In this document: positions 54,960-64,000 of the stretch, in pieces
How positions within the stretch are numbered: the stretch's first letter is position 1
How the letters are laid out: each line of letters begins with the position of its first letter
NCBI RefSeq assembly: GCF_009455635.1
Contig: NZ_QPER01000001.1
Coordinates: 1,922,001-1,986,000, forward strand
Direction of reading: 5' to 3'
DNA length: 64,000 nt
Source: Paraburkholderia agricolaris
GTDB taxonomy: Bacteria; Pseudomonadota; Gammaproteobacteria; Burkholderiales; Burkholderiaceae
Position numbers and translations under genes: made by a program
The notes under the pieces: generated by a model
Told to the model about the DNA's origin: nothing
Seen by the model: the letters and a program-made list of their open reading frames with translations, nothing else
Database searches by the model: none

Positions 54960-57461
54960 ATGCCAATCATCAAACGACCGCATTCTTCAAACTCTCCGGC
55001 TGGTGAAGACCGGGACGCCTACCACCGCACTCCAGGACGCAACGCTGCTTCGCGCGACGCTGAGGCCGGTCGCCGGTCGCTCGGCGCAACCATCGTCATC
55101 TGGCTCTTCAGTCTGCTGGCGACGCTCGCCGTGGTGGGCGCGCTGATCGTCGGTTACGCGCTCGTGGTGATGGGGCCGCAACTGCCGTCGCTCGACGCAC
55201 TGACCGACTATCGCCCGAAAGTGCCGCTGCGGGTGTACACCGCGGACCACGTGCTGATCGGCGAGTTCGGCGAGGAGCGCCGCAGCATCGTGCGCTTCCA
55301 GGATATTCCGGACCAGATGAAAAAGGCCGTGCTCGCGATCGAAGACTATCGCTTCTACGAGCACGGTGGCGTCGACTTCGTCGGCATCCTGCGCGCGGGT
55401 GTTTCCGACCTGATGCATGGCGGCGCCTCCCAGGGGGCGAGCACGATCACGATGCAGGTGGCGCGCAACTTCTTCCTCTCGAGCGAGAAGACCTACACCC
55501 GCAAGATTTACGAAATGATGCTCGCGTACAAGATCGAGCGCGCGATGACCAAGGACCAGATCCTTGAGGTCTACATGAACCAGATTTATCTGGGCGAGCG
55601 CTCGTACGGTTTTGCCGCGGCCGCGCGCGTGTATTTCGGCAAGGATCTGAAAGACATCACGCTGGCTGAAGCCGCGATGCTGGCGGGCCTGCCGAAGGCG
55701 CCGTCCGCGTATAACCCGGTGGTCAACCCGAAGCGCGCGAAGATCCGTCAGGAATACATTCTGAAGCGCATGCTCGAGCTGAAATACATCACTCAGGATC
55801 AGTACGACCAGGCCGTCAAGGAAGAGATTCATACCCGGAATCCGGGCAACGAATACAGCGTGCATGCTGAGTACATCGCCGAAATGGTTCGCCAGATGAT
55901 GTACGCGCAGTACAAGGACGAAACCTATACGCGCGGCCTGAACGTCACCACCACGATCGACTCCGCCGACCAGGACGCCGCCTATCGCGCGGTGCGCAAG
56001 GGCGTGATGGATTACGAGCGGCGTCACGGCTACCGTGGGCCGGAAGGCTTCGTGCAATTGCCCGCACCGGGCGACGACCGCGACCAGACGATCGACGACG
56101 CGCTCACCGATCACCCCGACAACGGCGAAATCATCGCCGCCGTGGTGACGGACGCGAATTCGAAGCAGGTGAAGGCGCAACTGGTCGACGGCACCGAAGT
56201 GACGATCAGCGGCGACGGCCTGCGCTTTGCAGCCGGCGGGCTCTCCGCACGCGCGACAGCCGCTACGAAGATCAAGCCGGGCTCGATCGTGCGCCTTGTC
56301 GCTGACGACAAGGGCAACTGGCAAATCACTCAGCTTCCGCAAGTGGAAGGCGCACTGGTTTCGCTCACGCCGCAGGACGGCGCGATTCGCGCGCTGGTGG
56401 GCGGCTTCGACTTCAATAAGAACAAGTTCAACCACGTCACGCAGGCGTGGCGTCAGCCGGGTTCGAGCTTCAAGCCGTTCATCTATTCGGCGGCGCTCGA
56501 CAAGGGGCTCGGACCGGCCACGATCATCAACGACGCGCCGTTGTACTTCCCGCCCAGCACGCCGGGTGGCGACGCGTGGGAGCCGAAGGACGACGACCAG
56601 CCGGACGGTCCGATGCCGTTGCGCCTCGCGCTGCAGAAATCGAAGAACCTGGTGTCGATCCGCATCCTGTCGTTCATCGGCACCAAGTACGCGCAAGATT
56701 TTGTCACGCAGCGTTTTGGTTTCGACGCCGATAAGACTCCGCCGTATCTGCCGATGGCGCTCGGCGCGGGCCTCGTCACGCCGCTGCAATCGGCGGGCGC
56801 ATACTCGGTGTTCGCGAACGGTGGCTACCGTATCAATCCGTATCTGATCAGCGAGGTAACGGATGCACGTGGCGAGCCGCTCTCGAAAGCGCAACCGCTA
56901 ACCGCCGGCCGCGATGCGCCGCGCACGCTTGAACCGCGTAACGCGTACATCATGAACAGCCTGCTGCATTCGGTGGCCACGGCCGGCACGGGTTCGGGCA
57001 CCAACGTGCTGCATCGTTCGGACTTGCAGGGCAAGACCGGTACGACCAACGACGCGAAGGACGGTTGGTTCGCCGGTTATCAGCAGTCGCTGGTGGCGGT
57101 GGCGTGGATGGGTTACGACCAGCCGAAGAGCCTCGGCAGCCGCGAGTTTGGTGCACAACTCGCGTTGCCGATCTGGGTCGAGTACATGCAGCGCGCGCTG
57201 CGCGGCGTGCCGCAAGGCGAACCGGCGCAACCGGACGGCGTGACCTCGGTCGACGGCGAACTGTTCTATACGGACATGACGCCGGGTAACGGGTTCGTGG
57301 CCAGCATCGGCCTCGATTCGGCGAATCCGACCGCTGGCGCGAGCGACGCGGTGGGCGGCGTGGGCCCGGCGGGCATGACACCACCGGCGGTGCCGGTGCC
57401 GAGCGTCTCGTCGAATGAAAAGAAACAGATCATGGATCTGTTCGAGACGAACAAGCCTTGA
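54960..57461 (+). CDS. mrcA: Penicillin-binding protein 1A (bifunctional transglycosylase/transpeptidase)
   Basis: This is an 833-residue class A PBP. A cytoplasmic tail of ~40 residues precedes one membrane segment (ATIVIWLFSLLATLAVVGAL). The GT51 glycosyltransferase domain has the catalytic glutamate in AIEDYRFYEHGGVD and the STITMQVARN motif. An OB-like PBP1A insert (residues about 350-470) follows. The transpeptidase serine is S502 in the SxxK motif SSFK, SKN-type motif KSKNL is present, and KTG begins at K692 (KTGTT). It polymerises and cross-links peptidoglycan. The ATG at 54960 is chosen before the tail. Confidence 0.95.
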   Translation: MPIIKRPHSSNSPAGEDRDAYHRTPGRNAASRDAEAGRRSLGATIVIWLFSLLATLAVVGALIVGYALVVMGPQLPSLDALTDYRPKVPLRVYTADHVLIGEFGEERRSIVRFQDIPDQMKKAVLAIEDYRFYEHGGVDFVGILRAGVSDLMHGGASQGASTITMQVARNFFLSSEKTYTRKIYEMMLAYKIERAMTKDQILEVYMNQIYLGERSYGFAAAARVYFGKDLKDITLAEAAMLAGLPKAPSAYNPVVNPKRAKIRQEYILKRMLELKYITQDQYDQAVKEEIHTRNPGNEYSVHAEYIAEMVRQMMYAQYKDETYTRGLNVTTTIDSADQDAAYRAVRKGVMDYERRHGYRGPEGFVQLPAPGDDRDQTIDDALTDHPDNGEIIAAVVTDANSKQVKAQLVDGTEVTISGDGLRFAAGGLSARATAATKIKPGSIVRLVADDKGNWQITQLPQVEGALVSLTPQDGAIRALVGGFDFNKNKFNHVTQAWRQPGSSFKPFIYSAALDKGLGPATIINDAPLYFPPSTPGGDAWEPKDDDQPDGPMPLRLALQKSKNLVSIRILSFIGTKYAQDFVTQRFGFDADKTPPYLPMALGAGLVTPLQSAGAYSVFANGGYRINPYLISEVTDARGEPLSKAQPLTAGRDAPRTLEPRNAYIMNSLLHSVATAGTGSGTNVLHRSDLQGKTGTTNDAKDGWFAGYQQSLVAVAWMGYDQPKSLGSREFGAQLALPIWVEYMQRALRGVPQGEPAQPDGVTSVDGELFYTDMTPGNGFVASIGLDSANPTAGASDAVGGVGPAGMTPPAVPVPSVSSNEKKQIMDLFETNKP

Positions 57462-57868
57462 GATCCCCTGGAGCTTCTTTTCGGGGGCTCGGCTGAGCGT
57501 GTAGCGGGTCTGTGCGGCTTACCCGGAGCCGCACAGGCTAATTTTTGAAAGGGCGGGGCATCGCGGCCTGGCGCGGATCAGTGGCGCTATACGGGTGAAC
57601 CCCTTCCGCAGATTTTGTTCCCGCCCCTGTCCAGTGTGTTTTAATCACGCTTGCGGTGTTTTCAGACTGGTCCTATACGGATGCTTGATTCCTAAGCGGT
57701 TTTAGCCTCCTGCACTGCTATGTCTCGCCGCGAGCGAGGCGTCCATCTTCGAAAGTCGTGCCGCGCGAGCCCCGTTTTACGCGCGCACATGCCACTTCGC
57801 CCGTGGGCGACCGTCAGGTTGCTGCGGCTGGGGTGATTGTCATCCAGCATCTACCGGGCAGTTGCCTC
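57462..57868. other. Gap between mrcA and the acyltransferase gene
   Basis: No gene, and no recognisable riboswitch or clear terminator, in these 407 bases. GATCCCCTGGAGCTTCTTTT after the mrcA stop is only weakly structured. Confidence 0.4.
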
Positions 57869-58747
57869 TTGAAAAGTCGAATACTCATCTGTCTGATGAC
57901 AGGTCTGCTGCGCGCGTTTGCTCTGCTGCCGTACGGCATTGTTGCGCGTATCGGAACGGGCATTGGTGCGTTGCTGTACCGGATTCCGAGCGCGCGCCGG
58001 CGCGTCGTGCATACCAATCTGAGGCTGTGTTTCCCCGACATGAGCGACGAAGCGCGCGAACGCCTCGCGCGCGCGCATTTCTGCCATGTCATCCGCAGTT
58101 ATGTCGAGCGCGGCCCGCAGTGGTTCGGCAATGCGCGATCGCTGGCGCGTCTTGTCGAAGTGGAGAGCGCGATTGATCTCACTGACATGCAAGGCAAGCC
58201 GACGATTTTTGTCGGTTTCCATTTTGTCGGGATCGAGGCGGGCTGCATGATGTATTCAACGCGGCATCCGGTTGCGTCGCTGTATACCCCGATGTCGAAT
58301 CTTTTGCTCGACGCGATGGCCAAGCGGCAGCGTGGGCGTTTTGGTACGGAGATGATTCCGCGCAGCGATAGTGTACGGCGTGCCTTGCGCGTGCTGCGGG
58401 AGGGTAAGCCCATTATGCTGGCTGCCGATATGGATTTTGGGCTGCGGGATTCGGTGTTTGTGCCGTTTTTTGGTGTGCCGGCTTGTACGCTCACTTCCGT
58501 TTCGCGGATGGCGCGGGCCGGGAATGCGCGGGTGGTGCCGTTTGTTACTGAAGTCTTGCCCGGCTATCGCGGGTACAAGCTGACCATTTTTGATGCGCTA
58601 AGTGACTTTCCGTCGGATGATGTTTCTGTTGATGCCCGGCGGATTACTGAGTTTCTTGAGACGCAGGTGCGTCGGATTCCTGATCAGTATTATTGGGTGC
58701 ATAAGCGGTTTAAGAATCGGCCTGTTGGGGAGGCAGGGGTTTATTAG
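57869..58747 (+). CDS. lpxL: Lipid A biosynthesis acyltransferase (LpxL/HtrB family)
   Basis: This is a ~292-residue inner-membrane acyltransferase that adds a secondary acyl chain to the lipid A precursor. Motifs: LLRAFALLPYGIVARIG (N-terminal anchor), RRRVVHTNLRLCFPD, the catalytic HX4(D/E) box FHFVGIEAG, and MLAADMDFGLRDSVFVPFFG. The start is uncertain: TTG at 57869 gives the expected N-terminal length, ATG at 57896 is shorter, and the frame is open from 57758. Codons near the end become T-rich next to the repeat. Confidence 0.88.
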   Translation: MKSRILICLMTGLLRAFALLPYGIVARIGTGIGALLYRIPSARRRVVHTNLRLCFPDMSDEARERLARAHFCHVIRSYVERGPQWFGNARSLARLVEVESAIDLTDMQGKPTIFVGFHFVGIEAGCMMYSTRHPVASLYTPMSNLLLDAMAKRQRGRFGTEMIPRSDSVRRALRVLREGKPIMLAADMDFGLRDSVFVPFFGVPACTLTSVSRMARAGNARVVPFVTEVLPGYRGYKLTIFDALSDFPSDDVSVDARRITEFLETQVRRIPDQYYWVHKRFKNRPVGEAGVY

Positions 58748-58780
58748 CGCTGGTTTGTTGGTGTGTTGTTTTAGGGTGTT

Positions 58781-58866
58781 GGCCTTTCCTTGGTTTGTTC
58801 GTGGTCTATTAGCGTTGCCCCTGTGCGGGGCGGCACCTACTTTTCTTTGCCTGCCGCAAAGAAAAG
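58781..58866 (+). repeat. Intergenic repeat copy C, left part (interrupted by IS110)
   Basis: This part matches copy A from its GGCC start through the hairpin's left arm CCTACTTTTCTTTGC (58836-58850) and loop, into the right arm up to GCAAAGAAAAG (58856-58866). It then stops abruptly where the IS110 element begins. Confidence 0.88.
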
Positions 58867-59009
58867 CAACCGTATTGGAAGTCAAGCGACGGCTAGCTGG
58901 CGGATGACTGATGCCCGGCACGGTAGTCAGCGATGCACAGGCGAGCGCATGCAGCACGATTGATGATCGCGCCCGGACTGCCCGCCATCAGGGCAACGCG
59001 TGACGAAGC

Positions 59010-60125
<1,116 letters not shown>

Positions 60126-60132
60126 AATATAC

Positions 60133-60281
60133 AAGTAGGCAAAAGAAAGCGGCTTTACACCGCTAGCTCATAAGCGGGTCCCCCGCGCAGCCACGGTAGT
60201 GGTGCATCTGGAATCTGTGCTTCCCGCACACTCCGCCTTAGTGACAAGGCCGTCATACCTCCGGCGGCGCTACGCGCGCCG
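60133..60281 (+). repeat. Intergenic repeat copy C, right part
   Basis: Resumes the repeat exactly where the left part stopped: AAGTAGGCAAAAGAAAGCGG, then TCATAAGCGGGTCCCCCGCG and GGTAGTGGTGCATCTGGAAT. It ends near 60281, where similarity to copy A fades. Confidence 0.85.
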
Positions 60282-60765
60282 ACGCGGTACTTCAAAACCA
60301 TTCGCCCCCTCTCCGGGGATCCCGCAATGTCTGCGCCTGATTTCGTTGCGCACTCAAGCACTTATCCCGGATGTCCAGGCGTTATCAACAAGCCTTTCAA
60401 CAAAATCTGTGGATAAGGCCTTGCCTCACAAAAAACCCCTCCGTGTGAGACGGGTGGCCGATCAGCCCTGCATCTGGTCGCGCCGTGGGTGACAAACCGA
60501 TTTGCATCAAGCACTTAAGCGGGTAGCCCCATAGTTATCAACAGCCCTGTCAACATAAACTGGGGATAACGTTGCAGCATGTTGAGGCCTCCCAACGGCC
60601 TCTGCCGTAAGCAAATGGCTCATTTCGCAGCCCCTGGTTCATTCCGCACCGCAATCAGAAAACCCCGCGCGCTCAAGGTGTTAGCCCGCTTGTCAGAAAG
60701 TTTTCAACAGCCTCATCAACATAAACTGGGGATAAGTCCGCTGGCGTCAGTACGGAATCCCAGGT
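60282..60765. repeat. DnaA-box-like repeated motif region, no gene
   Basis: Three related units: TTATCAACA (60382-60390) with TGTGGATAA (60408-60416); TTATCAACA (60535-60543) with TGGGGATAA (60561-60569); TTTTCAACA (60701-60709) with TGGGGATAA (60727-60735). Units two and three share TCAACATAAACTGGGGATAA. TGTGGATAA is a perfect DnaA box on the reverse strand. No open frame here looks like a gene. Confidence 0.6.
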
Positions 60766-62280
60766 TTAATTGGAAACACCCACGTTCGTTGCAGGAACCG
60801 CCGGGACAGATGCCGCGGCAGAGGGAGTTGATTCGACCGGCGGATTGCCCATCGCCTGGAACAAGGCCGCAGTGTCCGTGAGCCGCGCACTGGTGTAGCG
60901 GATCTCATCAAGCTGTGCGTTGCGGAACTGCTGTTCGCTCGAACGCGTCGAGGCGACCGGCAACGCTCCCAACCGGTAACGTCCCGATGTTTCGTCGAAA
61001 ATTCCTTGCGCGGAGCGCGCAGCAATGTTCGCCGCATCTAGAGCCTGCGTGTCGTGCTGTAGCGCTGCAAGCGTATCGGCCACGTTCTGGAAGGCGGTCA
61101 GCACGGTCTGCTTATATTGCGAGACCGTGGCGTCGTACGTGTCAACTGCCGCGCGGCGCTGGGCGAATAGGGCGCCGCCGTGAAACAGCGGCTGCGACAA
61201 TGACGCGCCAATGCTCCAGATCGCCCCCGCGCCGGATAAGGCCACCGGCCAGCTAAAGCCGCCTTGTCCCATCGATGCACTCAGCGAAAGACTTGGGAAC
61301 ATCTGCGCCGTCGCAACGCCGACGTCGGCCGCAGCAGCCTTCAGGGCGGCGTCCGCTGCCTGAATGTCAGGCCGGCTGCGCAGCAGTTCGGAGGGCACCA
61401 CGACCGGTACCTGTTCGGGCACGTGCAGTTGCGCAAGGGCGAGGTCGTCCGGCGCCGCGTCCGGCGTGCGGCCTAGCAACACCGCCAGAGCATGGCGCGT
61501 CGTCAGCCATTGCTGCTTCAAACCCGGCAAGCTTGCCGACAGGCTCGCCGCGCTTTGTTGCGCGCTCAACTGATCGGCGTGCGAGACCGCGCCCAATGCG
61601 TAGCGCCGTTGCGTATCGCGCGCCTGGTCGTTGGCTAGCGTCACGAGCCGCTCGGTCGTGTCGATCTGCGCACGCAACGCCGCACTCGTGATCGCCGCCG
61701 TCACAATGTTGGCGGCCAGCGCGCGGCGCGCGGCATCGAACTGATAGGCCTGCACATTTACGCGAGCCGCGAGCGCGGCATCGGCAAGACGCGCCGCGCC
61801 GAACAGGTCGAACGTGTAGTGCGCCTGCAGTTGACCGACGAAGATGTTGTACAGGAACGTGTTCGGACCGGCTTCGGGGATCGCCAGCGCGCGGTTACGG
61901 GTGGCCTGGCCGCCCGCGTCGATGGTCGGCAGCATCGAACTGCCGATCTGTGCGCGCAGTTGCTCACGCGCGGCGGCGAGGCTCTTGTCGGTCGCGGCAA
62001 GCGTCGGGCTGTTACGCAAGCCTTCGTCGACCAGTGCGTTTAGCCCCTCCGATTGATAAAGCTTCCACCATTCGGGCACAGGCTTCGCGCCGACCACGAA
62101 TTGCTGGGTGATGCCCTGTGCGGGCACGGTTTGCGTCGGCTGTGCTTCGGCGCCGTAGTGGGCCGGCTGCGGCATTGCGGGCGGCTCGCCGTTCGGGCCG
62201 AATGAGCAGGCGGCGAGGGCTAGCGTGGCGCCGCTGAGAAGCGTGAGGCGCAAGTGTCGAGGAAGTGCGAAGGTAGCCAT
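60766..62280 (-). CDS. RND efflux outer-membrane channel lipoprotein (NodT/OprM family)
   Basis: This is a 504-residue TolC-like channel. The lipoprotein leader ends LAAC (C25 lipidated). Two OEP repeats span residues about 80-270 and 285-480, with the family motifs WWKLYQSEGLNALVDEGLRN at the start, ELLRSRPDIQAADAALKAAA in the middle and SLSQPLFHGGALFAQ in the second repeat. It starts only 5 bp after the RND pump gene stop, so pump and channel are one operon. The adaptor gene is presumably further upstream, beyond the window. Confidence 0.92.
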   Translation of the reverse strand: MATFALPRHLRLTLLSGATLALAACSFGPNGEPPAMPQPAHYGAEAQPTQTVPAQGITQQFVVGAKPVPEWWKLYQSEGLNALVDEGLRNSPTLAATDKSLAAAREQLRAQIGSSMLPTIDAGGQATRNRALAIPEAGPNTFLYNIFVGQLQAHYTFDLFGAARLADAALAARVNVQAYQFDAARRALAANIVTAAITSAALRAQIDTTERLVTLANDQARDTQRRYALGAVSHADQLSAQQSAASLSASLPGLKQQWLTTRHALAVLLGRTPDAAPDDLALAQLHVPEQVPVVVPSELLRSRPDIQAADAALKAAAADVGVATAQMFPSLSLSASMGQGGFSWPVALSGAGAIWSIGASLSQPLFHGGALFAQRRAAVDTYDATVSQYKQTVLTAFQNVADTLAALQHDTQALDAANIAARSAQGIFDETSGRYRLGALPVASTRSSEQQFRNAQLDEIRYTSARLTDTAALFQAMGNPPVESTPSAAASVPAVPATNVGVSN

Positions 62281-62284
62281 GATC

Positions 62285-64000
62285 TCAGTTCCCCGTATGC
62301 GTCGTGCCAGACGGCGCCGGCGGCTCGCGCTCGTCGCTGCGCACTCTGAACGACATGGCGTACAGGGCCGGCAGATAGAACAGCGTAAGGATGGTCGCGC
62401 TCGTAATGCCGCCCATCAGCGCGGTGGCCATCGGGCCGAAGAAGTTGGAGCGCAACAGCGGAATCAGCGCGAGCACGGCGGCTGCCGCGGTGAGCGTAAT
62501 CGGCCGGAAACGCCGTACGGTCGCGCCGACGATCGCGTCGAAGCGCTTGTGTCCCGCCGCAATATCCTGCTCGATCTGATCGACCAGAATCACCGAGTTG
62601 CGCATGATGATGCCGAACATCGCGATCACCCCGAGCATCGCGACGAAGCCGAATGGCTGACCGAACAGCAGCAGCGTAGCGACCACGCCGATCAGACCGA
62701 GCGGTGCGGTCAGCACGACCATCAGCACGCGCGCGAAACTTTGCAGCTGGATCATCAGGAGCGTCAGCACGGCGATGATCATGATCGGCATCTGTGCGTT
62801 GATCGATGTTTGCCCCTTGCCGCTTTCCTCGACCGAGCCGCCGATTTCGATCCGGTAGCCGACCGGCAGCGTGGCGCGAATCGGGCCCAGTGCCTTATCG
62901 ACCGCGTGGGTGACGTCGATCCCTTGCGCGCCCGGAGCGACGTCGGACTGCACCGTGATGGTGGGTTGCCGGTCGCGTTCCCAGATCACCCCGTATTCGA
63001 GGTCGTTGCGCAGATGACCGAGCGTGCCGAGCGGCACCGGGCCGTTGGGCGTCGGCATTGCCAGCGTGACGAGCTCCGACGGGTCGACGCGTTCCGCTTT
63101 CGGCGCGCGCAGATCGACGCTGATCAGCTTGTCGCGCTCGCGATACTGCGTAACGGTGTAGCCGGACAGCGTCATGGCGAGGAAGCTCGAGATGTCTTCC
63201 GAGCTCACGCCGAGTTCACGGGCCTTCTTCTGATCGACTTCGAAGCGCACTGAGCGCTCGGCAGGCTCGTCCCAGTCGAACTGGACGTTGCGGGTGCCGC
63301 CGTCGGCGCGCAGGGTTGCGGCAACACGCTCGGCGATCGAGCGTACCGTGGCGATATCGTCGCCGCTCACGCGGAATTGCACGGGATAGCCAACCGGAGG
63401 CCCATTCTCGAGGCGCGACAGGCGGGTGCGGATTGCCGGAAAATTGTTGCGCAATTCCGGTTCGAGCCATTGCGCGAGCTTCTCGCGATCCTTCACGGAT
63501 TTCGCCGTGATCACGAATTGCGCGAAATTCGGCTGCGGCAACTGCTGATCGAGCGGCAGATAGAAACGCGGCGCGCCGGTGCCGACGAAGTCCACCGTAT
63601 GATCGATTTCCGGACGACCCACCAGCGTTTTCTCCAGACGCTCTGCCTGGCGCAACGTTGCTTCGAAAGACGCGCCTTCGGGCAAGCGCACGTCCACCAG
63701 CAACTCGGGACGGTCCGAGCTCGGGAAGAACTGCTGCGGCACTAGCGTGAAGCCTGCCATTGCCAGAACGAACAGCACGACGGTAATGGCGAGGACGACG
63801 AAGCGCCGCTCGATGCACCAGCCGATCCAGCCACGCAGCCGCGTATAGAAACGCGTGTCGTAGATGTCGTGCTCGTGGTCCTCCGCTTCGTGTGCCTGGC
63901 GCTTGCGTTCCGGCAGCATGTGATAGCCGAGCAGCGGAATCAGCACCACGGCCGCGAGCCACGATGCGATCAGTGCGATCGCCGACACCTCGAAAATCGA
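62285..64000 (-). CDS. RND efflux transporter, inner-membrane subunit (partial, N-terminus beyond window)
   Basis: This is the C-terminal 571 residues of an RND pump of about 1,000-1,050 residues. Visible are the middle transmembrane segment (FVVLAITVVLFVLAMAGFTL), the second periplasmic domain beginning FFPSSDRPELLVDVRLPEGA, and the last membrane block with MLGVIAMFGIIMRNSVILVD and GGITSATILTLFYLPALYAM. The SSDRPE/LPEGAS pattern resembles heavy-metal/multidrug AcrB-like branches with short second halves. The reading frame is open to the window end. Substrate is unknown. Confidence 0.92.
   Translation of the reverse strand, partial: SIFEVSAIALIASWLAAVVLIPLLGYHMLPERKRQAHEAEDHEHDIYDTRFYTRLRGWIGWCIERRFVVLAITVVLFVLAMAGFTLVPQQFFPSSDRPELLVDVRLPEGASFEATLRQAERLEKTLVGRPEIDHTVDFVGTGAPRFYLPLDQQLPQPNFAQFVITAKSVKDREKLAQWLEPELRNNFPAIRTRLSRLENGPPVGYPVQFRVSGDDIATVRSIAERVAATLRADGGTRNVQFDWDEPAERSVRFEVDQKKARELGVSSEDISSFLAMTLSGYTVTQYRERDKLISVDLRAPKAERVDPSELVTLAMPTPNGPVPLGTLGHLRNDLEYGVIWERDRQPTITVQSDVAPGAQGIDVTHAVDKALGPIRATLPVGYRIEIGGSVEESGKGQTSINAQMPIMIIAVLTLLMIQLQSFARVLMVVLTAPLGLIGVVATLLLFGQPFGFVAMLGVIAMFGIIMRNSVILVDQIEQDIAAGHKRFDAIVGATVRRFRPITLTAAAAVLALIPLLRSNFFGPMATALMGGITSATILTLFYLPALYAMSFRVRSDEREPPAPSGTTHTGN

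Noticed and set aside
54987..56894. 635-codon reverse-strand frame opposite mrcA
   Set aside because: Antisense shadow of a PBP1A gene with all catalytic motifs intact.
60372..60740. Chromosomal replication origin
   Set aside because: Only imperfect DnaA-like boxes, no AT-rich region and no dnaA, dnaN or parAB nearby.

Overview
The window reads as a GC-rich beta-proteobacterial chromosome, most likely Burkholderia or Paraburkholderia. The support is the dense high-GC coding, the gene families present, and an intergenic repeat of a kind familiar from Burkholderia genomes. This is inference; no search was run. I see no tRNA, rRNA, CRISPR array or prophage.

Layout. 1-1.6 kb: a partial LysR regulator divergent from an NmrA-like oxidoreductase. 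1.7-7.4 kb: a LysR regulator and a catabolic operon (histidine phosphatase, APH-type kinase, SDR, acyl-CoA dehydrogenase) ending in a wrecked acyl-CoA ligase; it resembles kinase/ACAD routes for 4-hydroxy acids. 7.4-10.5 kb: a LexA-type box, thpR, a DUF1992 gene, tadA and ldcA. 10.6-28.1 kb: a purine-catabolism supercluster. It holds a GntR regulator with two palindromic operators, an NCS1 transporter, a hydantoin/allantoin racemase, puuE, uraD, alc, allA, puuD, uraH, an 8-oxoguanine-type deaminase, a LysR regulator and a BMP-type nucleoside/purine ABC importer. Together these convert urate through hydroxyisourate, OHCU, allantoin and allantoate to ureidoglycolate and glyoxylate. Xanthine dehydrogenase is not in the window. 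28.3-31.4 kb: dodecin, a dehydrogenase with an extra Ala/Gly-rich insert, and the ABC-F ATPase ybiT.

31.4-37.0 kb is an accessory island with looser composition, containing an orphan cysteine-containing protein, two lipoproteins (one Sel1-like), a diguanylate cyclase and gene debris. 37-45.5 kb: a nitronate monooxygenase family gene, ompW, a DUF1289 gene, pldA and a potFGHI polyamine importer. 45.5-46.2 kb: two inverted copies of an intergenic repeat with a strong hairpin. 46.2-54.5 kb: a soluble chemotaxis receptor, an alpha/beta hydrolase, a Baeyer-Villiger type monooxygenase with a divergent TetR gene and shared operator repeats, a TPR membrane protein, a pspA-like gene and a ribbon-helix-helix type gene. 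54.9-58.7 kb: mrcA (PBP1A) and an LpxL-type acyltransferase. 58.8-60.3 kb: an IS110-family element inserted in a third copy of the repeat. 60.3-60.8 kb: repeated DnaA-box-like motifs. 60.8-64 kb: an RND efflux pair cut by the window end.

Most interesting point: the 178-nt leader between one IS110 end and its recombinase folds on paper like a bridge RNA. It has a 5' stem-loop and a first internal loop whose two arms match, in register, both sides of the target the element occupies. The empty target can be rebuilt from the intact copy of the repeat.
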